From assembly GCA_900660155.1 (NCBI GenBank), contig CABFPE010000130.1:947247-1011246 (forward strand): a stretch of 64,000 nt of DNA, in the 5' to 3' direction. The stretch's first letter is position 1. Every line of letters begins with the position of its first letter. The notes under the pieces are model-generated. The model was not told where the DNA came from and searched no databases. It saw only the letters and a list, made by a program, of their open reading frames with translations. This stretch comes from Hofstenia miamia (Eukaryota > Xenacoelomorpha > Acoela > Hofsteniidae). This document shows positions 36,340 through 47,154 of this stretch, piece after piece. A program made the position numbers and the translations under genes.

Positions 36340-37374
36340 TATATATATATATNNNNNNNNNNNNNNNNNNNNNNNNNNNNNNNNNNNNNNNNNNNNNNNN
36401 NNNNNNNNNNNNNNNNNNNNNNNNNNNNNNNNNNNNNNNNNNNNNNNNNNNNNNNNNNNNNNNNNNNNNNNNNNNNNNNNNNNNNNNNNNNNNNNNNNNN
36501 NNNNNNNNNNNNNNNNNNNNNNNNNNNNNNNNNNNNNNNNNNNNNNNNNNNNNNNNNNNNNNNNNNNNNNNNNNNNNNNNNNNNNNNNNNNNNNNNNNNN
36601 NNNNNNNNNNNNNNNNNNNNNNNNNNNNNNNNNNNNNNNNNNNNNNNNNNNNNNNNNNNNNNNNNNNNNNNNNNNNNNNNNNNNNNNNNNNNNNNNNNNN
36701 NNNNNNNNNNNNNNNNNNNNNNNNNNNNNNNNNNNNNNNNNNNNNNNNNNNNNNNNNNNNNNNNNNNNNNNNNNNNNNNNNNNNNNNNNNNNNNNNNNNN
36801 NNNNNNNNNNNNNNNNNNNNNNNNNNNNNNNNNNNNNNNNNNNNNNNNNNNNNNNNNNNNNNNNNNNNNNNNNNNNNNNNNNNNNNNNNNNNNNNNNNNN
36901 NNNNNNNNNNNNNNNNNNNNNNNNNNNNNNNNNNNNNNNNNNNNNNNNNNNNNNNNNNNNNNNNNNNNNNNNNNNNNNNNNNNNNNNNNNNNNNNNNNNN
37001 NNNNNNNNNNNNNNNNNNNNNNNNNNNNNNNNNNNNNNNNNNNNNNNNNNNNNNNNNNNNNNNNNNNNNNNNNNNNNNNNNNNNNNNNNNNNNNNNNNNN
37101 NNNNNNNNNNNNNNNNNNNNNNNNNNNNNNNNNNNNNNNNNNNNNNNNNNNNNNNNNNNNNNNNNNNNNNNNNNNNNNNNNNNNNNNNNNNNNNNNNNNN
37201 NNNNNNNNNNNNNNNNNNNNNNNNNNNNNNNNNNNNNNNNNNNNNNNNNNNNNNNNNNNNNNNNNNNNNNNNNNNNNNNNNNNNNNNNNNNNNNNNNNNN
37301 NNNNNNNNNNNNNNNNNNNNNNNNNNNNNNNNNNNNNNNNNNNNNNNNNNNNATATATATATATATATATATAT
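36340..37374. other. 1000-base assembly gap inside TA array
   Basis: Exactly 1000 N (36353-37352) flanked on both sides by TA tracts. The round number means a scaffold gap of unknown true size. Open frames spanning it are meaningless. Confidence 0.98.
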
Positions 37375-37513
37375 TTATTGTTTGGTAAAACATAAAATAT
37401 TAATAATTGAACAAATTCAATATTCAATGTTAATTTTATCATAAGAATGACTTATATATTTTCGATTTTTCATTTTTATTCAAAGTAGAGTTAGCGATGG
37501 TTTTAAAAATAAT

Positions 37514-37640
37514 TTATAATGAATTTATATATATTGTTGCCGAATTGTTGACCTTCATAGAATAAATTGTGATGAAGCTGAGACAGTTGGCAAATAATCC
37601 AACAATCGAAAATACAAGATTGTACCATCCAATTACGTAT
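37514..37640 (-). pseudogene. rhodopsin-type GPCR fragment, TM1 to TM2 start
   Basis: The minus strand shows acceptor CCAATATTTTTTAG and then 41 codons. YVIGWYNLVFSIVGLFANCL has the G-x3-N signature of helix 1 in rhodopsin-class receptors, SFITIYSMK is the end of TM1 and the first intracellular loop, and NNSATIYINSL matches the usual start of helix 2 (x-YLxNLA). The frame then meets TAA exactly where TM2 should go on. Either the gene is truncated here or the real exon ends at MK|GTCAAC and the rest is coincidence. No other helices were found nearby; the 1000-base gap lies 160 bases downstream. Peptide receptors of this class are numerous in invertebrates. Confidence 0.58.
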
Positions 37641-37759
37641 CTAAAAAATATTGGACAGAGGTGAAATACGCCAATATGATATTTGAGAGAGTTTGTGGGA
37701 TTGCTATCATGTAGATTTAAATATAAAACAAATGAAAATTTTGACTTCAATAGCATCAA

Positions 37760-40560
37760 TGCTATTCTTTTACACTAACATTTTATGAGTAAATCTAACA
37801 GCAATTGGAAGTAATTGTTAAAAATTTACTAAATAAAATTTAATTGATAGATGAAAATGGAAAAGGGATTAAACATGAATACGGAATATTAGGTTTAGAT
37901 ACACGATTGGAAGTACCCTATTCTTGAATACAATTCCGCTTCTTTCTTGTCATAGATACAGCCTTCACTGGAATTCATCGTTAGTCATGACTATCACTAT
38001 TAAGAATCGTGGCATTTATAAATTATTTTTATTCAGAGATATTTCATTGGTTGATATGAAATTTTGTAAACTAATCAAAAAATGTAAATTAAAGTATTGG
38101 TTGTAATTTCTATATGCTAATATGGATGGGATTTAGATATTCTCGCATCTCGGAATTACTTCAATTTGAAAAAATGATTTAGTTTTTTTAAGTCTTCAGC
38201 TGCACCCAAATACAAAGACATATTGTTTTGCGTAATCAAATAACCACATTATGAAATTATATATCTTCTACGATTGATAGTAAGCACATTAAAATACTGC
38301 TGATTTTAGGATAAAGCCTTCTTAGGAAGGCAGTTTCCTTAAGTTATAACAGAATGCTTTGCAAAAATCCTTCGATCAATTTCGGGTTTCGGTCCCTGGG
38401 AACAGTTCAAAATCAATATTCTTAATATTCGTCAGTCCAACTAAATGCTTGTTTGTTTGTTTGTTTCTTTACACTGAAAATATCATTTTGGGTCACTTTC
38501 AAACTTCTTTGCTAGTTCAAGAAAAAATTTGGTCTTTTTTAAGTTTGTCTGGCTTAAGAAAATAATCGGGTCAGGTTCGAGCCTTAGTAAAAAATTTCGG
38601 GTCGGGTCGAGTCTGGTCCAGTAAGACCGTGGTTGGTACGGGTCGGGTTTAGGGTCCAAAAGGCAAACCAGATGAGAATCTGATTGCTGGAACTGCTAAT
38701 TGAAACAGGAAGAAAAATTGTAGATAGCGAAGCTAACAAATAAACATTCATTAATACACAGCCATTTATAGTATGAATTTGTCTCGGTAGGGGTATTTTG
38801 TAGACATGTATATAATAAGTATTAAATTTGCTACTTGGAATCTGATGAGGATATTGTATAGAAGTTGAGTTTGGTTGCTATTTTATTGATATATTGTTGA
38901 ACATTGTTTTGGTATGCCTTCACATTTGCATACATTTGAAAGGTTCTTATTAAGAAAATTTCAATGTCGATATTTTGATTAGATCACAAATCTATCAACA
39001 TACTTATCTTTCCATATTCAGCGTGAATCTGCCTAAGCAGACTTAGTTAGCAATTGTCATTGCTTGCCTTACAATTCAATCGTTGTGATGTCATTGATAT
39101 AGTGACTTTATATTCACAGTTATACTGCTACAGCAAAGATACAGTGAATTAACGTCTACAGTATCTGGCTACAATTTGATTTACTTTTTTAATTTTCTTA
39201 TATGTAAGATCTGTAGCATATAAAACAAAATATTTAAATAATGATAAGTTTGGCCTCTTTACAACATTTGATCAATTTATCTGCCTTGATGCAATATCGA
39301 CTACGACTAGTGGTTTTTCCTGAGACGAACATTTTTCTGCTTCGCATGTAAATTTTCGAGAATACCAATTGGTTGTATTGCGCTAACCTTAGTGCTTCGA
39401 AATAAGTAGTTCGAAATTTATATAGTTATTTTCAAAAAAATTCCAATTTTTTACATAAAATATGTACAGGGTTAACTCACCTTCGGTATCATTAAATAAA
39501 GGGCAAGCATTTTATTTAAGAAAATATTTGAAATTAACACACCAACTCCTAGTAAACTAGCATTGCGTTTTCCTTCATTTTTTCCAAATAAGACTGCATG
39601 CAAATTTAGAGAATAGCGTTCAAAAAAGCATATGATTTTATTGTAAGAAATGTATCGTTATTCATATTTTTATCGAGATTTCGGCATTTTTTACTATTTT
39701 AAACACCGCGGTATTTGAGGTGGTGCGGCATACCGTTCTCCTCATTTTGTTATTTATATTATTATACTAACTGCTTTCCTTTGACCAGACTTGCATTTTA
39801 GTAATCCGTGGATCGATAGAAATTCCATTAATAGATCTATAATAGTTGTGTGGATCTAGAACAGATCTGGATGCAAATATATTCCTTTTGAAACAGTGCT
39901 TTGTTTTGATAAGCGTATCATCTAAAGCCTACAAAAACAGAATCAATAAAATAAGAATTTATTATTGAGACCAAATATTGATACAAAAATATTCATTGAG
40001 GTAATCGCAATACAAAATTGAAAATAAGAACCTCTTGGGATATAGTATCTCTGCACTGATCATGTGTGAAGGGGCAATTTCAACAATTTATTTTAAGAAA
40101 ATCCTATATTCACATGCATTTGAAGATATGACTAGTATGTATTTTGCAACTAACTGCATGTTGTGTTTTCAATAAGTGCTTCTAAATGTGGTTTGTAAAA
40201 GGATTTGTGAACGAGCCTGCTTGCTAGTAAAGTGATGTTTGACATTTCCAATAATTGCTGCTAATTCGATGTTGAAATTTTTTAAGAAGATAGCAAGAAA
40301 TGTCAAATCTCTTTTATGATTTGCCTCTACTTATCAGCTTTGAATAACAAATATATTTTCAAAGCAATATTTAATGTAAAATTGCTTTGATTCAATGTCC
40401 TTTCTCAAAGTCTAAAAATATTTATTTTACATGACTCAGTTATATTTGTTGCAATTTCTTTACATTAAATTCTAGAAAACTATATTGAAATAATATATTC
40501 TTCATCTTATTATCTATGCTGCACCAACCTGTATTTTCTTAATAAACAATAAGAGCTCAG
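37760..40560. other. AT-rich DNA, no gene seen
   Basis: Nothing coding could be supported. It contains the G-rich block at 38565-38660. Confidence 0.4.
38565..38660. repeat. G-rich GGGTCGGGT-type repeat block
   Basis: Irregular units CGGGTCAGGTTCGAG, TTTCGGGTCGGGTCGAG and GGTACGGGTCGGGTTTAGGG. CpG-containing and GC-rich, resembling the 2.04 and 3.69 kb blocks in style, with a single related string near 24998. Confidence 0.4.
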
Positions 40561-40584
40561 CACATATATAAGGCCATATATTTT

Positions 40585-40836
40585 GTGCCACTGATGTGGC
40601 ACGCCTACCTAGATCTGAGCATCAAAAAGATCACTATTATAATAGTAAAAAGAATTGAATTAGACAGCACACATCAGCACAGAATCATATACAAGAACAT
40701 GACCTTTAAATATAACTGGCAGCACCATTTTAGGGGAATGAGAACACGTACATCTAAATATAGGAATACATTAAAAGTAGTAGCATGTTGGTTTCTTAAT
40801 ACAAAGTTGCTACTCAACGTTATAGTAACATTTTAG
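40585..40836 (+). CDS. open frame of unknown nature, next to repeat copy A
   Basis: The frame runs 83 codons from an upstream CTG, or 80 from the ATG at 40594 (MWHAYLDLSIKKITIIIVKR), to TAG at 40836. It is rich in Lys, Arg, His and Ile. The hairpin GTGCCACTGATGTGGCAC overlaps the start. It lies just upstream of copy A of the three-copy family and could belong to the same element. No motif recognised; it may be chance. Confidence 0.2.
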   Translation: MPLMWHAYLDLSIKKITIIIVKRIELDSTHQHRIIYKNMTFKYNWQHHFRGMRTRTSKYRNTLKVVACWFLNTKLLLNVIVTF

Positions 40837-40974
40837 ATACACATAAGTTTTTACATATTCCTGTATGTTTGATATTTATTTGTAATGTTATTGATAAGTG
40901 TAGCATCATTCAAACGAATACAAGCTGCTAAGGAAGAAAGTCGATTAGAAGAACTTAAGATCGAATTTGAATGT

Positions 40975-42055
40975 CATTAAAATGTATTGTGGAAATTATT
41001 ATCATTTTAAATTAGCTTGTATGTTGCACCAAGTAATATCAGTTCAATTGATTACGAATTAGTATTTCTCGATACTATTAATTTTGACGAAGTTAAGGGG
41101 GCTAAGTCGCTTCCATTATTTTTAGCCGCAATATTGTCAGACGATAGATTCAAAATTTGAAATCGACAGGTACTTTTTCAAGTAACTATAAATAGATTCA
41201 ATTTCGTTGTAGCGATTGATAAAGAAATTTCTTTGGAATTCTTACATTGATTTCTTATTACGGTTTGATTATTTGATACAATTTCAAGCTAAACTAGCTG
41301 TGTTTAGTAGTGATTTGGTGCCATCGCGGGAACGATTCTAGGTTCCTTGTGCCAAGCCACGAAAGTGCACTTACGTTAGGAATAGGGGTTCTTTATTCTC
41401 GTTTAGCTGACTACCGATCATTATCTCACATATATTAGAAATAACAAACTCGGAATAAGGCTAGCAAGCCAAACGTAGGGATTTGTATTTATATTATTCT
41501 AGATCCAAATTGATGACGATAATGCGACCGATAATGTGACCGAGCATGTATCAGTTATTAGAGGTAGGATAGGAAGCTGCTATATATTAGATTAGTTTAT
41601 TAAAACCAATATATTTCAGTAATGGCTATACATAATATAAACAACGCAGCTAGTAACAAGTCAGGTTGCAATTTCATGAAAGACTTTTACAAATAGAGAT
41701 TAAGTCGATTTGTGTCTTGTCTTGAGTATACACTGAGCTAGGATAGGGTACACATAAGTTATATCGATGAGCTGAGAAGTGGAACTCAACCAACTGGAAC
41801 ATTTGCGAGCATGTGATACTGGATGTGGATCGGGCGGATGCCCAGTTACCAACGATTATAAGAGATGCTGCGAGGCTTCGTCACCTAAATGGTGTTCACG
41901 ATAATGTCTATTAATTAAAGTCAATGGGATTAAAGATGTGGAAGTAAAGCAGTACGAAATTAGTACATCCCTTCCCGCAAGCACATTGCTCTGGTTATAG
42001 TGAAATAGCAAAGAGAAACGGATGACAATGCCTGGTAGAGGATTTTACATAATAT
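40975..42055 (+). repeat. copy A of three-copy dispersed family
   Basis: About 1.08 kb that aligns by eye along its length with 61350-62430 (copy C) and in blocks with 47155-48020 (copy B). Shared landmarks in order: TTATTACGGTTTGATTA, GTTAGGAATAGGGGTT, TAGATCCAAATT, a doubled GATAATG(T/C)GACC motif, GGAAGCTGCT, AAGTCGATTTGTGTCTTG, GGTACACATAAGTTA, GAGCTGAGAAGTGGAACTC, GTCACCTAAAT and AATGCCTGGTAGAGGAT. CpG is retained. The family is unrecognised; it may be an element's terminal or promoter part. Confidence 0.8.
41776..41904 (+). other. cysteine-rich open segment in copy A
   Basis: Between two in-frame stops a frame of 42 codons without ATG encodes ACDTGCGSGGCPVTNDYKRC and CEASSPKWCSR. Six cysteines are spaced C-x3-C-x4-C-x8-CC-x7-C. 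An AG (GAGCTGAG) directly precedes it, so it could be a spliced exon. A second frame (WNSTNWNICEHVILDVDRAD) is open over the same bases and reads equally well, and copies B and C do not keep the cysteine pattern. Secreted peptide or coincidence cannot be decided. Confidence 0.2.
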
Positions 42056-43123
42056 ATTTAAAACATTTCATCATTATTATTAGTAATACAATTTATCTCA
42101 TTACTGAAAAAAGGATCAGAACAGCTTAGTAATGTACTTATATGCATGTGATCTTCAAACAACTGCTCAATCCTGTTCATTTCACCGCCTCTTCCATTAA
42201 GTTTTTTATCATTGCTCGAAAAGCTGAGTAGCATTCCTTATAAGAATATGAGTCTTATTAACTGTTGCAGCATTTATTGCGGTCATAACCACGAAAAATT
42301 TAAAAAACACTGCTTATTTTATGTATGACATTGTTTCTCAACCTGGAAGATTGTCTTCCAATTTTTGCAACAATTTATTACTAATATTATTTTGTAAAAA
42401 AGAATGGTTTGTAATTAATTCTATCTTTTCCCACTTTTAAACCCAATATCTAATTTATTTCAAAGAAACAATGCACTTTCAGATATAATGAAGTCAGCAA
42501 GGTTAATGAGGACATAACATTTTTTTACTTTGCAAGTTCATAGTGAAGATATTAAGAATAATTTTGAAAAGCTAAATCCAAACTGGTGTTTTATAGAGGA
42601 ATTGAATTCTCCCTTCTTAAGCTACACGAGCTGAAAAAAGCATAGGTCTTATAGGCTTAATAGTATGTGAGAGTACAGGGCTCATTACCAAATAATTCCT
42701 ATTTTCTGTTTACAATATAAAGTAAGGATTTTGAACATGTCAGCCATTGTTTTATTGAGCATAAACTAGAAAGGAAAATTGATGGAAGGAACTTCTAGCA
42801 TAGACTGTTAGCTATCTCAAACAGCACAAGCTATCTTAGCTCAGCTTTGTTAAATCTAACTATTTATTGTCCTGCTGCTGTTCTGCCTATGCAATGGTGA
42901 CATTTTTAGTACATTCCTTATTCTCTTCCTATATTCTTTCTTAGCTTTCTCCGTTCTCCCTCGCCTTCTTCCTCCATTCCTTTCTCTTTCTCACACATAC
43001 ATACACAAACTCCTAAATAATTGCAACTTCCTTAGTCTCATCATTTTATCCCCACTGTTGTTCCTCAAACCACTTTCATCCTTGCCTTGCTTCTGATCAA
43101 TGTCACTGCTACTAGAATTTTGA

Positions 43124-43399
43124 TTGAAACAGATCTGTATTTTAGATGAATCTTTTACTAACTTGATATGGATTAACTATGTGGTACACATTAAATATGA
43201 TTTTGGATATTTATCATTAACAAAAAAACTTGGTAATCATTTAAATTGTGCTAATCACATTACAACATTAGTTATAGTAGTTACGTTAGTAGCTTCTATT
43301 CTCTTTCTTGCTATCGATTTACTCAATAAAGCCTATGGAAAAACACATAGATTACACTCCTGCTATTCTGCGTTAAAAGTTGAATTTCTCAATATTTAA
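43124..43399 (+). CDS. open frame with one membrane segment, doubtful
   Basis: Frame of 91 codons from an alternative start. Its middle, TTLVIVVTLVASILFLAIDL, would form one transmembrane helix, followed by a basic NKAYGKTHRLH. No splice sites, signal peptide or known family. AT-rich DNA often yields such hydrophobic frames. Confidence 0.15.
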   Translation: MKQICILDESFTNLIWINYVVHIKYDFGYLSLTKKLGNHLNCANHITTLVIVVTLVASILFLAIDLLNKAYGKTHRLHSCYSALKVEFLNI

Positions 43400-43560
43400 A
43401 AAATATTATAATTTATTGCTAATTTTGCAATATGAGTAACCATATAAAAAATGTGAACTTTTTTAATAGCAGTGAAAAATAAAATGCATAGTCAAATTCA
43501 GCCATAAGAAAGGTTGATTTGAAGCCACGTGACAAACTTGGTATTCTAATTTTTCTAATG

Positions 43561-43561
<1 letters not shown>

Positions 43562-43593
<32 letters not shown>
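43562..43593. repeat. (TA)n microsatellite
   Basis: TA tract of about 31 bases. Confidence 0.95.
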
Positions 43594-43594
<1 letters not shown>

Positions 43595-43977
43595 TCATAT
43601 TTTGAGAACCTGCTAACTTGCACATTGCACAATTTCCAAACACACATACACACTTTCACTTTGTACACCTTATTAACTTGCAAGTAGAATTTCTCAAAAA
43701 CTATGCACTTTTGCAACTTTTAAATTATGGAAATATTGTTATAATTAGTATATTGATATATAGTGATTTTTTTACCAGAAGCAACAAATTTGAAAAAAAG
43801 TTAACATAATCCATAGCCTTGCATTCTGAACACAAAATAAACACATACTTGCACGTTGTATGAACACATTCTTAACAAAACATTAATTTCAACAATTAAG
43901 AATTAGTTAGAAATCCAATAAGGCCTGATTTTCTTTGGAAAGAATTTTTAAACAAATTTTTTTTCATTTAGTGATAC

Positions 43978-44393
43978 AGCTCAGCTAGGGTTAGCAGGTT
44001 GCTACTTACTAGTAAATAACTCTTACTAGTAACTTACTAGTAATTTTACTAATAAATTGATTTGAGCTTCCTGTGGCTGGTTACTGGGGGTAAGAGTAAT
44101 AAATCTTTGTGATTGACTGATGAGGTCAAATGTCAAAGTCACTATATAGTGGCAGCCAATCAAGCAACATTGTTTTGTGTCTTCACTCTTGCATGCATTA
44201 ATGCAGTCATAGAAACAATGAGGCTACTAACTAGGCACATAATTGAAAGACAAATCTCCCAATCAATTATGAGGATGAAGGACATCAAAGTATTTTAGCA
44301 GGTTATTAGTAAGTTACTGGAGAGTCACTAGACTAGCAAAGGTACCAGTAACCAGTTTCAAGGTTACTACAATTTGTCAACACTAAGCCCAGC
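43978..44393. mobile_element. 400-bp hAT-type MITE with 8-bp TSD
   Basis: The element is 43986-44385. Terminal repeats are TAGGGTTAGCA on the left and TAGTGTTGACA (reverse complement of the right end), the TAG-G start usual for hAT. Flanking 8-mers are AGCTCAGC at 43978-43985 and AGCCCAGC at 44386-44393, a target duplication with one mismatch. Subterminal GGTTACTGG / CCAGTAACC strings occur inside, and TACTAGTAA units are repeated near the left end. No transposase. The element lacks CpG, suggesting age or methylation. Confidence 0.82.
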
Positions 44394-44878
44394 AATTTAA
44401 TAAACTCAATATGCCTGAGTGAAAGTAACAAAGCTATTTCTTTCTGTGTCTTCTAAATGCAATGTACATGTCAAAAGTATTATGCACTTTAAATACTTAA
44501 CTAGTTAAGTCAATGTGATTTAGTATACTTACATGCCTATACATACTAGTTAATTTGCCTTATGTTCAAAGAGTAATTACAGCATAGTAAAATTTCGAAA
44601 TTTAGATAGTGCATGTAAAATGTTGAAGGTCAAATTTGTTCTAAAGGGAACTTTTGAATGTGTGAATCATATTCAAAAACTTTTTAACAAGTGCACAATG
44701 CAAGTATGCATTCAATTTTTTTTATCTAGAAACTTATATAGAATTTATATAGAAGAATATTTTCAATAACAAATGTGTGAATTTAAAAATGCTTTAGAAA
44801 CTGTTTTTTCAGTTATGTGGACATTTCCTAATATAAAGGTATAATCTAGAAACATTTCTTAATACAAAACTGCTAACT

Positions 44879-45058
44879 ATGGCTAACTATGAGAGAGACA
44901 ATGCTCTCAAAGATGTGGAAAATAGACTAGTCAGACAGGTTTCTGATGCAATGCCTGATTTAAAATCACACATCTTTCAAAAGATGAACAATCTTAGAAA
45001 CTATACTGATGCCAACATTGAGAATCTCCAAACCTCCTACAAACTAATTGTGGCATAA
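44879..45058 (+). CDS. intact 59-residue frame, unknown protein
   Basis: ATG to TAA encoding MANYERDNALKDVENRLVRQ, then VSDAMPDLKSHIFQKMNNLR and NYTDANIENLQTSYKLIVA. Charged, amphipathic, mixed codon use: one of the most protein-like short frames in the window, predicted helical, with no signal peptide. It begins at a small tandem repeat (GCTAACTATG twice). The DNA around it is almost free of CpG. It could be a small gene, the first exon of a larger one, or the start of an old element's protein. No family recognised. Confidence 0.4.
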   Translation: MANYERDNALKDVENRLVRQVSDAMPDLKSHIFQKMNNLRNYTDANIENLQTSYKLIVA

Positions 45059-45959
45059 TCCATCAGAAGCCATGTGTGGTCAAAATGAGAGAAAGAATGG
45101 AAGTAACTAAGACTAAAATGTAATATTGATTCAATCGTACAATACATGGATATGATGGATTATTTAAATTGTAAAATGTTTGAAGCAGTTTGATATTTAA
45201 ATTAACTCTGTAGTATTTGGCAAACATCAAGATGACCAAACAGCATATAATAATTAATGCTGACGTTGCGTAATTAAAGCAGAACAAGAAACGCAGGGAA
45301 AATTGTAAACAAGCTTCAATCAACAGGTAATAGCTGAGTGTTTGATTATTTACTTAAATGTGCTATAAATATATGTTGATTGTTAGATTCAGTGATGAAT
45401 GAATTTTACTGGATTTACTTCATTATTTTTGTTATTTATTAGTTAAATGGAAAGCTAAATGTTCAAGCATTAGAGTAATCATACGGTGGTCCCTGACTAC
45501 AATTAACAGATTTCTGGAGCAGCCTCACACTCAGCCTTTCAAAAGTGCGGTGAGGGCAGTAGCTGTAGATTTCTCAATGTGCTCATAGGTTACAAATCGG
45601 GATAAGGATTTTTACCCATTATAGCTTTCCTATCTTTCATCGCTTCCAAATTAATATGATTACTTTTAGATTGCACTACATGATTACTGTACAGTTTTTG
45701 TGTACAATGTATTTACTATTTAGTAATTTAGTGAACTGGCAACTGATTTATGAACTAATTTTATTGCTGACTGCATTGATTGCTCACATGTATGAAGGGC
45801 TAACATGTATTACTATATCTGTAGGGCTATTACATGTAAGGCAAAATAACAAGCTAAAGCACCACGGTTGCACTATTTCCTTTTATTTATATAGTCATAA
45901 TTATAAGGACAATCAATGCAATAAATTAATAAGTTATCACACACACACACAATCACTGA

Positions 45960-46640
45960 GTTAACCATCCACACACTGATTCACCAACTGGTTTCCGCTG
46001 CAAAGTTCATGTAAAAGCTGGAGCCGCTACCAATGAAGATGTTTCTTGATGCGCATAGAACAGCGCCAGGTTTTGACCCTGTATTCCATCCACTGTTCTC
46101 AATCTAAATACGCCGTGATTAGTTAAGCATTCAGGAACGCTAATGCAAATTAATTCAGTTAATTACCTACACCACATGTTAGGTTGAGAGAATTAGGGAT
46201 CTATCACACCCTAAGCATCGCATATACCCTGAAAATGAATTAGCAACTCTAAGTTATCACGAAATTGGTGTTGGCAAGATTCTACATAATGCAAATCCTA
46301 CTTGAAGAAACCTGTCACCTCCCCATTCACCAGTTCAGCAACCTAATGTGAAATCCCAAACGCTGAACAATATTTGCAGTATTTCCATTATAATTTCCTA
46401 TCCATGACAGTAACTGTTTCAACATCTCCTTCATCAGTAGTACTGATTCCTAAACTGCTAGTATTCCATGCATATTATTGAATATATCTATAATGTCTTT
46501 GTAAGCAATGCCAGTGACTAACATAATTCTATTGAGGTTTCTCAAGTACTGATAAGTTAAATATCTCCCTGCCAACCTGGTGCAGTACTAGCAATTGAAT
46601 TACTTTTTTGCATCTCTCTACATGATGTCTGCAGTTAACT
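45960..46640 (-). pseudogene. decayed coding-like region, family unknown
   Basis: Minus-strand stretches read as protein in more than one frame: YLTYQYLRNLNRIMLVTG, SVLLMKEMLKQLLSWIGNY and ANIVQRLGFHIRLLNW in one, STTDEGDVETVTVMD in another, and lower down NSGWNTGSKPGAVLCASRN. Several stops break it. Composition is well above random for the window, so it was probably an open frame of a mobile element or gene, now in ruins. It lies between copies A and B of the three-copy family and could belong to that element. Not identifiable by eye. Confidence 0.4.
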
Positions 46641-47154
46641 TACAATACAATGTACACAGACCTCTGTCATGTTGTAATTCAAGTTAAATTACTTTAGAAT
46701 GCCACAATCTCAATAATTATTCAATGGGCTACCATATACACATCCAGTGGAAATATAATAACATTGTTTAGTTGATCTTTTAATATAATAGTCTGCAAGC
46801 TAGATTTATTCTCAAAAATGCAACTTAAAATTACATGTATCTAATTAACTAATAAATTTGACATTGTAAAGCCTAGGGTAGAAGCAAACTAAATTCTGTC
46901 CCATGAAAGCACGCTAGGACGAGTAAAAATTTGTATTAGTATTATTTCTATAAAGTGTTTAATTGATAAATTCTTTGCGTTTGCCCAATGTTTTTTTAGA
47001 TAAAATTATATTTAAAAAAGACACAATAACTTGAATGGATATTCATTGCTAGAATGTTTTTGTAGAACATTTTGTAGCATCATCCAAGAATATCAACCAA
47101 AACTCTATCAATGATTTCTGTTAATTCTTGGAAAATGCGTTTAGTAATTTTGAC

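Larger units (their letters stand above)
31764..36352. other. AT-rich DNA, introns of CUE gene possible
   Basis: Upstream exons of the minus-strand CUE-domain gene should lie here or beyond, but I could not pick them out. A GC-richer patch at 34390-34640 has a 68-residue minus-strand frame ending near a donor-like ACTAG|GTATGG, more likely an old repeat. A TAACGACGTCGTT palindrome lies near 33672. Confidence 0.35.

Noticed and set aside
36264-37442. 392- and 356-residue open frames on the minus strand
   Set aside because: They run across 1000 N and consist almost only of unknown residues.
40585-42055. Histone-like start ATGCCTGGTAGAGG near 42029
   Set aside because: Only MPGRG resembles histone starts and the frame closes into AT-rich DNA; the word is simply part of the repeat family, being shared with copy C.
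45063-45323. 86-residue minus-strand frame with membrane-like segments
   Set aside because: Hydrophobicity follows from AT-rich codons; it overlaps the end region of the better plus-strand frame at 44879-45058 and has no splice support.
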